The notes beneath the pieces are model-generated. The model searched no databases, was not told the origin of the DNA, and saw only the letters and a program-made list of their open reading frames with translations. A DNA stretch of 64,000 nucleotides from Methylocystis echinoides (lineage in GTDB: Bacteria > Pseudomonadota > Alphaproteobacteria > Rhizobiales > Beijerinckiaceae): the NCBI RefSeq assembly GCF_040687965.1, contig NZ_CP156084.1:2728501-2792500 (forward strand). Direction: 5' to 3'. The position numbers were made by a program, and so were the translations under genes. Positions within the stretch are counted from its first letter, which is position 1; each line of letters starts with the position of its first letter. Shown here piece after piece: positions 1 through 10,076 of the stretch.

Positions 1-77
1 GCGATGTGCGGCTTGCCCGCGTCCACGATGTAGCGGTTTTGGTAAAGTTTCTCTTCAACTCGGGCTGCCAAGGACAT
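1..77 (-). CDS. fixX: FixX ferredoxin-like protein, 5' part only
   Basis: Only the first 25 codons lie in the window; the gene runs off the left edge. The N-terminus reads [20 protein letters not shown] followed by GKPHI, the typical start of the FixX [4Fe-4S] ferredoxin-like subunit that works with FixABC in electron transfer to nitrogenase. An AGGAGA ribosome binding site lies 6 bases before the ATG at 77. It follows fixC on the same strand after about 75 bases, as in the usual fixABCX order. The cluster-binding cysteines are outside the window, so the call rests on N-terminus and context. Confidence 0.85.
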   Translation of the reverse strand, partial: MSLAARVEEKLYQNRYIVDAGKPHI

Positions 78-126
78 GGGATTTCTCCTGTCGCTTCGTT
101 CTTTCTGCTGTTACGCAAGAACAGCG

Positions 127-159
127 CCAACTCATTGCCAACTCATCGCCAACTCATCG
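127..159. repeat. three 11-bp tandem repeats at the fixC/fixX junction
   Basis: The unit CCAACTCATCG is present three times head to tail at 127-137, 138-148 and 149-159; the first copy has T for C at its tenth base. The repeat starts inside the last codons of fixC, includes its TGA stop (154-156) and continues into the spacer, so each unit carries a TGA on the minus strand. Confidence 0.8.
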
Positions 160-1461
160 CCATGCGCGCGCCAACTTCCAGGCGTCGCCAAACAGGCCGG
201 TCCATTTGCGCTCCTTGACGAACGAGGCGATGGTGGCCTTTTCCTTGTCGATCTTGGGCGTGCCGTCGACGCGCAGGAAGTTCTCCATCGCTTTGGAGAC
301 GAGCTGCGGATAGGCCAGGAAGTAGTTTTGCGAGTTGGCGTGCAGAAGCGCCGGCATATCCTTGTATTTCTTGAGATCCTTCATCACGAAGCTGTCGTCG
401 AGCAGCTTTTTGTAAAGCGCCAGATTCTGCTTCGACATCGCGTCCTTGCGCGACTTGATCTGGAAGATCGCCTCGCCCGCGAGCCGCCCTGAGGTCAGCG
501 CGAGGTTCGACCCTTCACGGTGGATGGCGTTGTTGAGCTGCGCGGCGTCGCCGCAAACCACCCAACCATCGCCGAAAAGCTCCGGAATTGTCTTATATCC
601 GCCCTCCGGGATGAGATGGGCGGCGTATTCCTTCACTTCCGAGCCTTCGAGCAGCGGCTTGATGGACGGATGGTTCTTGAACATCTCCAATAGGCCGTAA
701 GGCGTGTCATTGTTCGTCGCAAAGTCGGAAACCAGACAACCCATGCCGACGGACACGCTCTCCTTGTTGGTGTAGACGAAGCCCATGCCCGTCATGCCCT
801 TGGAGATGACGCCCGCGGCTTCAATGACGACGCCCTCGTCGCCGTGGAGATTGAAGCGCGCTTCGATCGTCTCGCGCGGCAGGAAGTGCATTTCCTTCAC
901 GGCCAGCGCGACATGCTCCGGCTTGGGGGTCGCGCGCAGGCCGGCGCGCGCGCCGAGCAGGCCGTTGACGCCCTCGCACAGCACCACGACGTCGGCGAAG
1001 AGCGTGCCGCCCTTTCGATCGGTGCGCACGCCGATCACCTTGCCATAGGCGTCGGAGACAAGTTCCATCACCGTCGTCTCGCAGATGACGAGCGCGCCCT
1101 GCGACTGGACCTCTTTGGAGAACCAGCGGTCGAACTGCGAGCGGATGATCGTGTAGCGGTTGGGCTTGTCTTCGTTGAAGTCGTCGTTGCGATATTGCAG
1201 GCCGGTGTGGGAGCGGTCGCCCATCATCCAGAACCGCTGCTCGACGAGATGACGCTCGAGCGGCGCCTCCTCGCGAAAGTTCGGGATGATCTTCTCCACC
1301 ATATCGGCGTAGAGGATCGCGCCCTGGACATTCTTCGAGCCCGGATATTCGCCGCGCTCGAGTTGCAGGACCTTGAGGCCGCGAGACGCCATGGTGTGCG
1401 CCGCGGCGTTGCCGGCCATCCCGGCGCCGATCACGATCGCGTCGAACCGTTCTTCGATCAT
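154..1461 (-). CDS. fixC: FixC, electron-transfer flavoprotein-quinone oxidoreductase
   Basis: FixC is the FAD-containing quinone oxidoreductase subunit of the electron-bifurcating FixABCX complex, which uses NADH to reduce both quinone and the low-potential ferredoxin or flavodoxin that feeds nitrogenase. The N-terminus shows the FAD-binding fold GAGMAGNAA at about residues 11-19 and the conserved [13 protein letters not shown] segment; a second FAD-contact region [18 protein letters not shown] lies near residue 310. The product is about 435 residues, normal for the family. I chose ATG 1461 because GGAG lies 6 bases upstream and the family starts with MIEE; an in-frame ATG at 1473 is possible. 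Transcribed with fixA and fixB upstream. Confidence 0.95.
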   Translation of the reverse strand: MIEERFDAIVIGAGMAGNAAAHTMASRGLKVLQLERGEYPGSKNVQGAILYADMVEKIIPNFREEAPLERHLVEQRFWMMGDRSHTGLQYRNDDFNEDKPNRYTIIRSQFDRWFSKEVQSQGALVICETTVMELVSDAYGKVIGVRTDRKGGTLFADVVVLCEGVNGLLGARAGLRATPKPEHVALAVKEMHFLPRETIEARFNLHGDEGVVIEAAGVISKGMTGMGFVYTNKESVSVGMGCLVSDFATNNDTPYGLLEMFKNHPSIKPLLEGSEVKEYAAHLIPEGGYKTIPELFGDGWVVCGDAAQLNNAIHREGSNLALTSGRLAGEAIFQIKSRKDAMSKQNLALYKKLLDDSFVMKDLKKYKDMPALLHANSQNYFLAYPQLVSKAMENFLRVDGTPKIDKEKATIASFVKERKWTGLFGDAWKLARAWR

Positions 1462-1516
1462 GGCAGTCTCCATTTACGTTCCGCCGGCGCCTCGCCAGGC
1501 GTTGGGATGTGTCTCA

Positions 1517-2611
1517 TTAGCCTGCAAGCCGGTCGCGCTGATGGGGCGACAGTTTCTGCCGGAAAGCCTCGGTCAGCGCCGGCAGCAGCCGGATCGCGTC
1601 CGTCGCGATGCCGATATGCGCGAAGTCGAAGATCGGCGCATTCTTGTCGGTGTTGATCGCGACGATGCAATCCGCCCCTTCGACGCCGACGCGATGCTGG
1701 ATTGCGCCGGAAATGCCCGCCGCGATATAAAGCTTCGGCCGGATAGTTTTTCCGGTCTGGCCGATCTGGCGATCGGAAGAGAGCCAGCCTTTCTGCACGA
1801 CGGGCCGCGAGCAGCCGAACTCCGCGCCGAGCACAGAGGCCAGGTTTTTCACGAGCTGGAAATTCTCGGCGCTCTGCAAGCCCATGCCGCCCGCGACGAC
1901 GACGTCGGCGAAAGCCAGATTGCTCTTGTTGGAGTCGCGATCCGGCACGAAGCGCAGGAGCTTGGTGATGATCTCGTCTTCCGACAGATCGGGCGTGAAA
2001 GGAACGATGCGGCCAACCCGGTCGGCGGCGCGCTCGGGCATCGCCATGACGCGCGGACGGATCGTCGCCATCTGCGGACGATAATTGAGGGTATAGATCG
2101 TGCAGAGCAGCGAGCCGCCGAAGGTTGGGCGCGTCGCCGCGAGCGAGCCGTCGGCGTCAACCGCCAGCTCCGTGCAGTCCGCGGTGAGGCCGGTGAGCAG
2201 AGTCGTCGCCACCGAGCCCGCGAGGTCGCGGCCGAGAGTCGTCGCGCCGAGCAGCAGGATTTCCGGCTTGTGCGTGTTGACCAGCTGGGTCATCGCCTTG
2301 GCGTAGGATTCGTTGCGATAGTCCGCCAGCACCGGATGTTCGACGAGATAACAGAGGTCGGCGCCATAGCGGAAAGACTCCGCCGCCGCTTCCTTGGCGG
2401 CGTCGCCCGGCCCGCCGAGCACGACGCTCGCGAGCTCCACGCCGAGCTTGTCGGCGAGCTTGCGGCCTTCGCCCAGAAGCTCCCAGGAGACCGGATGAAC
2501 GTCGCCGCGTTCGAGTTCGACGAAGACCCAGACGTGCTTATAGTCGCGGAAATGTTCGGGGAGCTCTTTCTTCGCGCTGGCGCGTGTGGCGGGCGGGGGG
2601 GTCGCGGACAT
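1517..2611 (-). CDS. fixB: FixB, electron-transfer flavoprotein alpha subunit
   Basis: The alpha subunit of the FixAB electron-transfer flavoprotein, a partner of FixC and FixX in electron supply to nitrogenase. The 364-residue product has the ETF alpha N-terminal domain ([20 protein letters not shown]) and the C-terminal FAD-binding domain with the motif [40 protein letters not shown] and [20 protein letters not shown]. The start at 2611 has AGGAGA about 7 bases upstream; an upstream in-frame ATG at 2641 would run into fixA. It overlaps nothing and lies 13 bases after the fixA stop. Confidence 0.95.
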   Translation of the reverse strand: MSATPPPATRASAKKELPEHFRDYKHVWVFVELERGDVHPVSWELLGEGRKLADKLGVELASVVLGGPGDAAKEAAAESFRYGADLCYLVEHPVLADYRNESYAKAMTQLVNTHKPEILLLGATTLGRDLAGSVATTLLTGLTADCTELAVDADGSLAATRPTFGGSLLCTIYTLNYRPQMATIRPRVMAMPERAADRVGRIVPFTPDLSEDEIITKLLRFVPDRDSNKSNLAFADVVVAGGMGLQSAENFQLVKNLASVLGAEFGCSRPVVQKGWLSSDRQIGQTGKTIRPKLYIAAGISGAIQHRVGVEGADCIVAINTDKNAPIFDFAHIGIATDAIRLLPALTEAFRQKLSPHQRDRLAG

Positions 2612-2624
2612 TTGCGGCTCTCCT

Positions 2625-3476
2625 TTAGAGTCCGGAGGCAAGTTTGGTCATGTCGGCTTCGAGCGCCGGATGGCGCGCGAAGATCGCGGCGATGAGCGCC
2701 TCAGCGGAATCGGCCGCCGTCTTTTCCGGCTCGACAAAGGCCGCCTTTTCCGAGCGCGGCGCCGGGGCGAACACCTTCTTCACGATCGTCGGCGACCCTT
2801 TGAGGCCGCATTTGGTGAGATCCTCGATCTCGGCGTCCTTGGCGCTCCAGGTGACGACCTCGGCGCGCGCCGCCCGCAGCGCGTCGTCGAAGGCGCCGCG
2901 GCGCACTTCATTGGAGCCTTCCAGCATGGTGACGAGGCAGGGGGTTGCGGTCTTGAGCACCTGCACGCCGCCCTCGGCGCGCCGCTCGACGACGAGCTCG
3001 CCCTTCTCCGGGTCACACTCGACGATCTTCGACACATAGGTCAATTGCAGCAGCCCGAGCCGCTTGGCGACGCCGGGACCGACCTGCGCCGTATCGCCGT
3101 CGATGGTCTGCTTGCCGGCGAAGACGATGTCCTGCTTGCCGAAGGTCTTCTCAATCTTGCGGATCGCCGCCGAGAGCGCATAGGTCGTCGCGAGCGTGTC
3201 GGAGCCTGCGAAGAAGCGGTCGGTCAACAGCACCGCGCGGTCGGCGCCGATGGCGAGCGCCTTGCGCAGCGAGTCCGCCGCCATTGGCGGCCCCATGGTC
3301 AGCACCGTGACCTCGCCGCCGAATTTGTCGCGCAGACGAAGCGCTTCCTCCAGCGAGAACAGATCATATGGGTTGATGATCGTCGGCACGCCCTGCCGCA
3401 TGATCGTGTTGGTGACGGGATGCACGCGGATCTGCGCGCTGTCCGGGACCTGCTTGATGCAAACGAGGATTTTCAT
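2625..3476 (-). CDS. fixA: FixA, electron-transfer flavoprotein beta subunit
   Basis: The beta subunit of the nif-linked electron-transfer flavoprotein. The 283-residue protein begins with [20 protein letters not shown] and carries the AMP/FAD-site segment [20 protein letters not shown] and the signature [20 protein letters not shown] near residues 120-140, as in FixA and EtfB. Together with FixB it holds the bifurcating flavin. It lies 15 bases downstream of nifW in the long iscA-nifUSV-cysE-nifW-fixABCX operon. Confidence 0.95.
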   Translation of the reverse strand: MKILVCIKQVPDSAQIRVHPVTNTIMRQGVPTIINPYDLFSLEEALRLRDKFGGEVTVLTMGPPMAADSLRKALAIGADRAVLLTDRFFAGSDTLATTYALSAAIRKIEKTFGKQDIVFAGKQTIDGDTAQVGPGVAKRLGLLQLTYVSKIVECDPEKGELVVERRAEGGVQVLKTATPCLVTMLEGSNEVRRGAFDDALRAARAEVVTWSAKDAEIEDLTKCGLKGSPTIVKKVFAPAPRSEKAAFVEPEKTAADSAEALIAAIFARHPALEADMTKLASGL

Positions 3477-3491
3477 GTGTCTTTGCCTCGA

Positions 3492-3827
3492 TCAGCCGGG
3501 ATTGCCGGTCAGCGTCGTGAGCGGAACGAAAGGCTTGGCCGGTTCGGCCTTCGGCTTGACGGCGTCCTTGTGCACTTTGAAGACGCGCTCGGCGATGGGC
3601 GACGAGGCGACGAAGTCCTCATAGGCCTTGGTCAGCGTCTCTTTGCAGGCGGCGCGCGCTTCCTCGTCGCTCGCGCCGTCGAGATCGTTCTTGGCGAGAT
3701 ATTCGCCCATGCGGCGCAGAATATGGAGACGCGCCACGCGCACCACCGCCGGGTCGTAGTCGACGCCGAGCGTTTCGAAGAAATCCTCGGCGGAGGACAG
3801 CTTCCGCAAATCGTCGAATACGCTCAT
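3492..3827 (-). CDS. nifW: NifW, nitrogenase-stabilising/protective protein
   Basis: NifW (111 residues) is a small protein that associates with the MoFe protein and is thought to protect it or help its maturation under oxygen. The start [20 protein letters not shown] and the central [20 protein letters not shown] segment match the family. AAGGAGA lies upstream of the ATG, inside the end of cysE; the ATG overlaps the cysE stop by 4 bases, which suggests translational coupling. Confidence 0.93.
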   Translation of the reverse strand: MSVFDDLRKLSSAEDFFETLGVDYDPAVVRVARLHILRRMGEYLAKNDLDGASDEEARAACKETLTKAYEDFVASSPIAERVFKVHKDAVKPKAEPAKPFVPLTTLTGNPG

Positions 3828-4573
3828 GGTTTCGTCTCCTTCTGGCTATTCGTTGCGAGCGCCTCTGTCTTGCGCGCCTGGAGATGCGCGAGACGCGCCT
3901 CGAGAAAATCGATGCGGTCGATCAGCACCGATATGGCGTCGCCGACGGGGTCGGGGATCAGATGATGCTCGAGATCGATGCGCCCATCCGCGCCGGAGCG
4001 CCGCCGCTCCACTTTCACAATGCGGCCAGGGATGCCGACGACCGTCATTTCCGGCGCGACGTCGTCGATGACGACGGAATTGGCGCCGATGCGCGCCCGC
4101 GCGCCGACCGTGATCGGGCCCAGAATTTTCGCGCCGGCGCCGACCAGCGCGCCGCTTTCGATCGTCGGATGCCGCTTCCCCGGCGCCCATGAGGTGCCGC
4201 CGAGCGTGACGCCATGATAGAGCGTCACGTCATTCTCGATGACAGCGGTCTCGCCGATCACCACGCCCGCCCCATGGTCGATGAACAGCCGCTCGCCGAT
4301 CGTCGCGCCGGGATGAATGTCGATGTTCGTGACGAGGCGCGCGAACCAGGACAGGAAACGCGCCGGGAATTTGAACCCGCGTCGCCAGAGACTGTTGGCG
4401 ATACGATAGAGGACGAGCGCATGAACGCCCGGATAGAGCAGGGCGACTTCGAAGATGTTGCGCGCCGCCGGGTCGCGTTGCAGCACGCAGGCGACGTCGC
4501 CGCGCAGCCTTGCAAGCAGATTGGGGCGGGCGGGCGCAGGCTGCGTCATGGCGGCAGAGGCGGCGAGGCTCAT
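3824..4573 (-). CDS. cysE: serine O-acetyltransferase (NifP-type CysE)
   Basis: Makes O-acetylserine from serine and acetyl-CoA for cysteine synthesis; copies inside nif clusters (nifP) boost cysteine supply for NifS-driven Fe-S cluster formation. The 249-residue protein has the N-terminal helical segment with [20 protein letters not shown] and the left-handed beta-helix of hexapeptide repeats ([60 protein letters not shown]) with the catalytic His and Asp in DHGAG. Its start overlaps the nifV stop and its stop overlaps nifW, each by 4 bases. An inner ATG at 4549 is a possible alternative start. Confidence 0.92.
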   Translation of the reverse strand: MSLAASAAMTQPAPARPNLLARLRGDVACVLQRDPAARNIFEVALLYPGVHALVLYRIANSLWRRGFKFPARFLSWFARLVTNIDIHPGATIGERLFIDHGAGVVIGETAVIENDVTLYHGVTLGGTSWAPGKRHPTIESGALVGAGAKILGPITVGARARIGANSVVIDDVAPEMTVVGIPGRIVKVERRRSGADGRIDLEHHLIPDPVGDAISVLIDRIDFLEARLAHLQARKTEALATNSQKETKP

Positions 4574-5709
4574 GGCGATCCTCCACAGGCGCTTTTGAAG
4601 AAGCTTTTCAGCTCGCGGCGCGTCATCGGCGCCGCCTTGTCATTGGCGCGCTGGCGAATCTGCGTCAGCAACTCGGCCGCCGTGTCGCGGTCGATGTCGA
4701 AGCCGAGTTCGGCGCATTTGCGCTGCAACGCCGCCATGCCGGAGTGTTTGGCGAGCACGACGGTGTTGCGGCGCCCAAGGCGCGCCGGATCGACGCCCTG
4801 ATAGGTGCGCGCATCCTTCAGCAGCGCGGCAACGTGAATGCCAGACTCATGGGTGAACACATCGGCGCCGACGATCGCCTTCGCGCGGCCGATGCGGCGC
4901 CGCGCGGCTCGCGCCACCAGTTTCGACAGGGCGTGAAGCTTGTCGATTTTCACATTGGAGCGTCCGCGCGCGACATGCCCGAGCGCGACCGCTATTTCTT
5001 CGAGCGGCGCGTTGCCGGCGCGCTCGCCGAGGCCGAGTACGGTGACGGAGGCGTGGGTCGCGCCGGCGCGCAGCGCGGCGAGCGTATTGGCCGTCGCGAG
5101 GCCCACGTCGTCATGGCCATGAAATTCAATCGGCAGATCGGTTTCCTGCCGGACTCGCGAGATGGCGTCATAGGCTGAGAAGGGGTCGAGCACGCCGAGC
5201 GTATCCGCGAAGCGATACCGCCAGGCGCCCGCATCCGCCGCAGCGCGCAGAACGGCTCCAATGTCGCGGGGGTCCGCCCGAGACGAGTCTTCGCCGCCGA
5301 GCGCGACAGTGAGACCCTTCTCCCGCGCATAGGAGACAATGTTGCGCACGCGATCCGCCACCGCAGCGACGTCGACGCCAAGCTTGACCGAAATTTGCAA
5401 CCGCGACATGGGCGCGGAAATGTTCACATGCGCGACCCCGGCTGCGAGCGCAGCGTCGACGTCCGCTTTGTTGAGGCGGCACCACGCCATCACGCGGCAG
5501 GAAAGGCCCTCGGCGACAACGGCGCCGATCGCCTCGATTTCGTCGCGCCCCATCGCCGGCGTGCCGACTTCGATTTCATCCACCCCCGCGGCGTCGAGCG
5601 TGCGCGCAATGACGACCTTGTCGCGCGCCGTAAAGGCGACGCGGGGCGCCTGCTCGCCATCGCGGAGCGTCGTGTCATTGATAAAGACGCGGGGGTGGTC
5701 AGCGTTCAC
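4570..5709 (-). CDS. nifV: NifV, homocitrate synthase
   Basis: Condenses acetyl-CoA and 2-oxoglutarate to homocitrate, the organic ligand of FeMo-cofactor. The 379-residue protein has the HMGL-type TIM barrel start [20 protein letters not shown] (catalytic Arg and metal-binding Asp), the [20 protein letters not shown] metal-binding segment near residue 195, and the [13 protein letters not shown] signature. It begins 9 bases after the nifS stop and overlaps cysE by 4 bases. Confidence 0.95.
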   Translation of the reverse strand: MNADHPRVFINDTTLRDGEQAPRVAFTARDKVVIARTLDAAGVDEIEVGTPAMGRDEIEAIGAVVAEGLSCRVMAWCRLNKADVDAALAAGVAHVNISAPMSRLQISVKLGVDVAAVADRVRNIVSYAREKGLTVALGGEDSSRADPRDIGAVLRAAADAGAWRYRFADTLGVLDPFSAYDAISRVRQETDLPIEFHGHDDVGLATANTLAALRAGATHASVTVLGLGERAGNAPLEEIAVALGHVARGRSNVKIDKLHALSKLVARAARRRIGRAKAIVGADVFTHESGIHVAALLKDARTYQGVDPARLGRRNTVVLAKHSGMAALQRKCAELGFDIDRDTAAELLTQIRQRANDKAAPMTRRELKSFFKSACGGSP

Positions 5710-5718
5710 GGCGTCAAC

Positions 5719-6921
5719 TCACGCATAGACGGGCTTGAATTCTGTCGGGCCCTTATTGGCGCCCGCCCAGAACGGCGACAGCTCGCGCAGGTTTTCGAGG
5801 ATCTTCGGCAGCGCCTCGATCACCTGATCAACGTCCTCCGGCACATTGTCGCGCGAAAGCGAGAAGCGGATCGAACCATGTGCGGCTGTGAACGGCACAT
5901 TCATGGCGCGCATCACATGCGACGGCTCCAGGGAGCCCGACGTGCAGGCGGAGCCCGACGAGGCAGCAATGCCCTGGCGCGTGAGATGCAGCAGGATCGC
6001 TTCGCCCTCCACATATTCGAAGGCGATGTTCGTCGTGTTCGGCAGCCGCTCACGAACGTCGCCATTCACGAAGCAGTTCGGAACGCGCTGCAGGATCGCT
6101 TTTTCGAGACGATCGCGCAGCTCCTTCACCCGCGTCTGCTCGTCGGCCATATGAGTGATAGCGAGTTCCGCGGCCTTGCCGAGACCGACGATGCCGGGCG
6201 TATTCTCAGTGCCGGCGCGGCGGCCACGCTCCTGATGGCCGCCGCGCAGCAGCGGCTTGAAGCGCGCGCCGCGCTTTACGTAGAGCGCGCCAATGCCCTT
6301 GGGCGCATGCAGCTTGTGGCCTGAAAGCGACAGCATGTCGATGGCGCTCCCCTTCAGGACGATCGGCACTTTGCCGACGGCCTGCACGGCGTCGGTATGG
6401 AAGAGCGCGCCGACTTCCTTGGCGAGTTCAGCGAGCGCCTCAATGGGGAAGATCGTGCCTGTCTCGTTGTTCGCCCACATCAGGGTGACGAGCGCGACTT
6501 TATCCGAGAGCGCGGAGCGATAGGCTTCGAGATCGAGGCGGCCGAGTGAATCGACGCCAATGTAGTGCACCTTGGCGCGGCCGGATTTTTCGAGATGCTG
6601 GCAAAGCGCGAGAACGGCGGGATGCTCGACGGCGCTGGTGATAATCTCGTTGCGTCCGGGCATCGCCTCCAGCGTCGACAGGATGGCCGTATTGTCGGCT
6701 TCCGTGCCGCTCGCCGTATAGATGATCTCGTGATCGTGCTCCGCGCCGAGCAGCTGCTGCAATTGCTGGCGGGCCTTCTTGACCGATTGGCCGACGCTCG
6801 CCCCGAAGGAGTGAATCGACGACGGATTGCCGAACTGCTCGGTGAAGAACGGCAGCATCGCCTCGACGACCGCCGGATCGACCCGCGTCGTCGCATTATT
6901 GTCGAGATAGACTGGACGCAT
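5719..6921 (-). CDS. nifS: NifS, cysteine desulfurase
   Basis: A PLP-dependent desulfurase that takes sulfur from cysteine and passes it to NifU for nitrogenase cluster assembly. The 400-residue product starts MRPVYLDNNATTRVDPAVVE. The PLP lysine lies in SLSGHKLHAPKGIGALYVK near residue 200 and the persulfide-forming Cys in SSGSACTSGS near residue 325. The ATG at 6921 has GAGGA 7 bases upstream; a longer reading frame upstream lies inside nifU and is not used. Ten bases separate it from the nifU stop. Confidence 0.96.
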   Translation of the reverse strand: MRPVYLDNNATTRVDPAVVEAMLPFFTEQFGNPSSIHSFGASVGQSVKKARQQLQQLLGAEHDHEIIYTASGTEADNTAILSTLEAMPGRNEIITSAVEHPAVLALCQHLEKSGRAKVHYIGVDSLGRLDLEAYRSALSDKVALVTLMWANNETGTIFPIEALAELAKEVGALFHTDAVQAVGKVPIVLKGSAIDMLSLSGHKLHAPKGIGALYVKRGARFKPLLRGGHQERGRRAGTENTPGIVGLGKAAELAITHMADEQTRVKELRDRLEKAILQRVPNCFVNGDVRERLPNTTNIAFEYVEGEAILLHLTRQGIAASSGSACTSGSLEPSHVMRAMNVPFTAAHGSIRFSLSRDNVPEDVDQVIEALPKILENLRELSPFWAGANKGPTEFKPVYA

Positions 6922-6931
6922 GGCCGTTCCT

Positions 6932-7912
6932 CTAGTGGACGTGAGACTTGACGGGGACGACGCGAACCGGCACGCCGAGCTTTGCAATCAGCCGCTCCTG
7001 AATGCCGGAGACGGTGACGCTCGCCATCTGGCAGCCGGTGCAGGCGCCGGTCAGGCTCACCATCACATTATTGCCGTCGACGTCGATGAGCTCGCAGTCG
7101 CCGCCGTCCTTTTTCAGATACGGACGCAGCTCTTCGATCGCTTCCTCGATCAGGCGCATCTTCTTCAGATTGGTCATGCCGGCCGAAGGCGGCGGCAGCG
7201 GCGAAGCAGGGGCGAGCGGCGAGGTCGGCGGCGCGGCCTCTCGTTCCGCATCCTTCTTGGCTTTCGCCTTCGCCTTGATTTCCGCAGCGTCCGCCGCGCC
7301 AAGCGAATAGGCCTCATGCGCCGCGAGAATGCCCTCGGCGACCAACTCCGCGTTTACTTTGGCGAGCACTTCTTCGAGCTTGTCGAAGCACGTCAGGCAG
7401 CCGCCGCCGGCCTTGGTGTAATCCGTGATCTGCTCGATCGTCGTCAGCTTGTTCATGCGGACGGCGCGTTCGATCATGCCTTCGTCGACGCCGAAGCATT
7501 TGCAGACGAGCGCGCCTTCCTCATGATCGTCATGCCATTCCTCGCCGCGGAAGTTCGCGATCGCCGCCTGCAGCGCTTCATAGCCCATCACCGAGCAATG
7601 CATCTTCTCGGGCGGCAGGCCGCCGAGAAAATCGGCGATGTCCTGATTGGTGATGGTGATTGCTTCCTGCAGCGTCTTGCCGATGATCATGTCGGTCAGC
7701 GCGGAGGAGGATGCGATGGCGGACCCGCAGCCAAAGGTCTGGAACCGCGCGTCCTGAATGACCTCCGTCTCCGGATCGACCTTCAGCATCAGCTTCAGCG
7801 CGTCCCCGCAGGAAATCGCGCCGACTTCGCCGACGGCGTTGGCCTCCACGAGGGCGCCGGCGTTCTTGGGGTTGAAGAAGTAGTCCTTGACCTTGTCAGA
7901 ATAGTCCCACAT
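6932..7912 (-). CDS. nifU: NifU, Fe-S cluster assembly scaffold
   Basis: A three-domain scaffold for clusters destined for nitrogenase. The N-terminal IscU-like domain starts [20 protein letters not shown] with cysteines in [14 protein letters not shown] and MHCSVMG; the central BFD-like [2Fe-2S] domain has LVCKCFG and GGGCLTC near residues 135-175; the C-terminal NFU domain has the [13 protein letters not shown] pair. A proline/alanine-rich linker joins the last two domains. Length 326 residues, normal for NifU. GAGGAGG lies upstream of ATG 7912. Confidence 0.96.
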   Translation of the reverse strand: MWDYSDKVKDYFFNPKNAGALVEANAVGEVGAISCGDALKLMLKVDPETEVIQDARFQTFGCGSAIASSSALTDMIIGKTLQEAITITNQDIADFLGGLPPEKMHCSVMGYEALQAAIANFRGEEWHDDHEEGALVCKCFGVDEGMIERAVRMNKLTTIEQITDYTKAGGGCLTCFDKLEEVLAKVNAELVAEGILAAHEAYSLGAADAAEIKAKAKAKKDAEREAAPPTSPLAPASPLPPPSAGMTNLKKMRLIEEAIEELRPYLKKDGGDCELIDVDGNNVMVSLTGACTGCQMASVTVSGIQERLIAKLGVPVRVVPVKSHVH

Positions 7913-7928
7913 CGCCGCCTCCTCGCGC

Positions 7929-8249
7929 TCAGCCGAAAGATTTTCCGCAGGAACAGCTCGATTTGGCTTGCGGATTGTCGAAGGTGAAACCAGAGCCTTC
8001 GAGACCGATGACAAAGTCGATCTTGGTGCCATCGAGATAGGCGAGCGAGCCTTCTTCGACGAAAACCTTTACGCCGTCGGTGTCGAACACGTGATCGTTG
8101 GGGTCGGCCTCGTTGACGAGGCCCATCATATATTTCAGGCCAGCACAGCCGCCGGCCTCCACCATGATGCGCAGTCCCTCGACCTCCTGGCCTGCCCCCG
8201 CCATCGCCGTACGCACCGCGGTCACAGCGCTATCCGTCAGCTGGATCAT
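7929..8249 (-). CDS. iscA: A-type iron-sulfur carrier (nif IscA/HesB)
   Basis: A 106-residue HesB/IscA-type carrier that takes clusters from NifU to target proteins. It shows the three family cysteines: one in [12 protein letters not shown] (about residue 35) and two in the C-terminal CSCGKSFG. It is the first gene of the nifUSV operon, directly downstream of a -24/-12 promoter. Confidence 0.93.
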   Translation of the reverse strand: MIQLTDSAVTAVRTAMAGAGQEVEGLRIMVEAGGCAGLKYMMGLVNEADPNDHVFDTDGVKVFVEEGSLAYLDGTKIDFVIGLEGSGFTFDNPQAKSSCSCGKSFG

Positions 8250-8288
8250 CTCGACAGCTCCCTGGTTAAGATGTCTCGTCCAGGAAGT

Positions 8289-8304
8289 AGCAACCGATGT
8301 GCCA
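8289..8304 (-). promoter_or_regulatory. sigma54 (-24/-12) promoter of the iscA-nifUSV operon
   Basis: On the minus strand the sequence reads TGGCACATCGGTTGCT, a full match to the TGGCAC-N5-TTGCW sigma54 consensus. The expected transcription start is near 8278, about 29 bases before the iscA ATG. Confidence 0.9.
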
Positions 8305-8365
8305 GCTCAAAAAGTCATGAAAATCCTTGGATTTCCCGGGGCTCGACTTGTCTGTAAAGCGCCAT

Positions 8366-8381
8366 TGTCGGAGAACTGACA
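8366..8381. promoter_or_regulatory. NifA upstream activator sequence
   Basis: TGT-N10-ACA box (TGTCGGAGAACTGACA) about 95 bases upstream of the predicted start of the iscA-nifUSV transcript, the usual distance for a NifA enhancer. Confidence 0.85.
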
Positions 8382-8410
8382 AAGGGCTTTCCGAACCTTA
8401 AAGGAGAGGA

Positions 8411-9073
8411 TCAACGGCGGTTCAGGTGGGCGAGAACGCTCGTTCCGTCCTCGACGCCGAAGCAATTGTCGAAGTCGCCGCATTCTCGGCAGGTCGGCGC
8501 CGCGCAGAGTGAAAAACCCTCGAGCTCACAAAGCTGCCGGTAGAAGAATTTCTTCCATTTCATATTGTCGACGTTGGCGGCCGCCAGCGCCGGGAACCAT
8601 TTGTTCATCAAACGCGTCAGCTCGCTGCGCTCCAAAAGTCCGAGGTCCTGCCAGAGGTGGCGCGGCGCCATCGCGCGGCGACACACGATGGCGGCGATCC
8701 AGGCGCAGAGGGGGGAGGAGTCAGCCTTGAAGCGCGACAGCAATTCGTGGAGCTGCGTCTCTTCTTCGTCGAGAGGCAGATGCTCCGGCGCGTCATAGAT
8801 ATTGAAAAGCAGCCGCACGCCCGGCGCCCATTGCGCCGTGAGCGTCTCCAGCGCGGCGCGGTTGAGGCCGAGCGCCGCGGACAATGTGTCGCCCGTTGCT
8901 CGCGCTTCAACGATCCCGACAGTGAGGGCGCAGGCAAGGACATGCGCCGTGAAAGGCTCTGCGCGCGCCAGAGGCGTCGGCTCGCTGCAAATGGCGCGAT
9001 AGATGGTTTCCGGACACAGCGACGCCGGGCGCGCGCCCACCTCTTTACTCGGAGAGGGCGCGAGCAGGCTCAT
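8411..9073 (-). CDS. nifQ: NifQ, molybdenum donor for FeMo-cofactor
   Basis: NifQ delivers molybdenum for FeMo-cofactor synthesis through an Fe-S-Mo cluster. The C-terminus shows the defining MKWKKFFYRQLCELEG segment and the cysteine set CAAPTCRECGDFDNC (C-x4-C-x2-C-x5-C). Product about 220 residues. I chose ATG 9073; the longer in-frame start at 9118 would lie inside the ferredoxin gene and the local ribosome binding site is weak in either case. It is the last gene of the nifH operon. Confidence 0.92.
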   Translation of the reverse strand: MSLLAPSPSKEVGARPASLCPETIYRAICSEPTPLARAEPFTAHVLACALTVGIVEARATGDTLSAALGLNRAALETLTAQWAPGVRLLFNIYDAPEHLPLDEEETQLHELLSRFKADSSPLCAWIAAIVCRRAMAPRHLWQDLGLLERSELTRLMNKWFPALAAANVDNMKWKKFFYRQLCELEGFSLCAAPTCRECGDFDNCFGVEDGTSVLAHLNRR

Positions 9074-9078
9074 CGGGG

Positions 9079-9399
9079 TCACGCCGCAACTTTGTCCGCC
9101 GGCACGTGAGTCTGGCAATTTTTCGGACAGACTCGGGCGCAGGCGTTGCAGCCGATGCAGGCGCCGGGGTGCTCGACCTTCATAATCTTGCGATTGAGAT
9201 CGCCATCGAAATCATCCTCGTCGTCTTCCGTGACGATGCCGAGGATCTCGCCTTCGTCATTGACGCCGTAAAGCGCCATGACGCTCTGCGGGCAGACCTT
9301 GAAGCATCGGCCGCAGCCGATGCAGGTCTCGGCGTTGATGTCGGTGAGATAGAGCGGCGTATAGGGCGAGCCGTCTCGCGTCTTGAAGTCGGACATCAC
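9079..9399 (-). CDS. fdxB: nif-specific 2[4Fe-4S] ferredoxin (FdxB, ferredoxin III type)
   Basis: A 106-residue ferredoxin with two cluster motifs, CIGCGRCFKVCP and, after an acidic insert (EDDEDDFDGD), CIGCNACARVCPKNC. This insert and the position between DUF683 and nifQ mark the nif-specific ferredoxin III family, thought to donate electrons in cofactor assembly or to nitrogenase. Its start overlaps the upstream gene by 4 bases. Confidence 0.9.
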   Translation of the reverse strand: MMSDFKTRDGSPYTPLYLTDINAETCIGCGRCFKVCPQSVMALYGVNDEGEILGIVTEDDEDDFDGDLNRKIMKVEHPGACIGCNACARVCPKNCQTHVPADKVAA

Positions 9400-9596
9400 G
9401 CCGCCTCGAGTTCTTTGAGCCGCTTGCGGGCGGCCTCCAAGGCCGCATAGGCGTCATAGGTCTCCTGAGCGACCGTCATGATCGTGGTCCAGTTGACCGG
9501 CAGCTCCTCGGAGAGGTCGTGCAGGTTCATCTTCATATTCATGGCTTTGGCCGAAAGCTTCTTGATTTCGGCCTTCAGTTCGTCGACGCCGCTCAT
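9396..9596 (-). CDS. DUF683/CCE_0567-type small nif protein
   Basis: A 66-residue, mostly helical protein (MSGVDELKAEIKKLSAKAMN; LHDLSEELPVNWTTIMTVAQ) of the small metal-binding family found between nifX-DUF269 and the nif ferredoxin in many diazotrophs. The exact role is unknown. The Met/His-containing helix MNMKMNLHDL is the likely metal site by analogy with the family. Overlaps fdxB by 4 bases. Confidence 0.85.
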   Translation of the reverse strand: MSGVDELKAEIKKLSAKAMNMKMNLHDLSEELPVNWTTIMTVAQETYDAYAALEAARKRLKELEAA

Positions 9597-9608
9597 CTCC
9601 AGCCTCCA

Positions 9609-10076
9609 TCAGTAACGGGCGACTTCGGGGAATTTCTCGATCATCTCCACGCCGGCGTCGACGAATTTCGCGCCTTCCGCGGCGAGTTTCTCGAGCGACT
9701 CGAAGCCAAAGCGGTGAACGTCGCGCAGATGCTTGTTGACGACGATCAGGCGGCCGGTCGTCAGGATCATCCGCCCGAAGCCCTCATGGCTCATCTTCAT
9801 CATCGGCTGCACCATGCAGCCGGTGCGGCGCTCGATCGCGAGACCGACCGCGTTGTAGAAGAGTTCAAGACGCCACAGGATCTCAGGATCGGGGTCGCCA
9901 ATGATCGGAATTTCGCGGCGCTGCTCCTTGGTGACGATGTAAGGGTCGAGAAGGCTGAGGTCGGTCTTCTTTTCCCAGGTCCCATGCGTATCCTGCGCGC
10001 GCCAGATCTTGATCAGCTCCTTGATGAACAGGCTGTCTTCGGGTTTGTGTTCGGCTTCGGCGACGGCCTCAGGCAT
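9609..10076 (-). CDS. NifX-associated protein (DUF269)
   Basis: A 155-residue protein of the DUF269 family that almost always follows nifX in diazotrophs and is needed for full nitrogenase activity in some; its biochemical role is unknown. Recognised by the segment [20 protein letters not shown] and [19 protein letters not shown]. Its start overlaps the nifX stop by 8 bases. Confidence 0.9.
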   Translation of the reverse strand: MPEAVAEAEHKPEDSLFIKELIKIWRAQDTHGTWEKKTDLSLLDPYIVTKEQRREIPIIGDPDPEILWRLELFYNAVGLAIERRTGCMVQPMMKMSHEGFGRMILTTGRLIVVNKHLRDVHRFGFESLEKLAAEGAKFVDAGVEMIEKFPEVARY

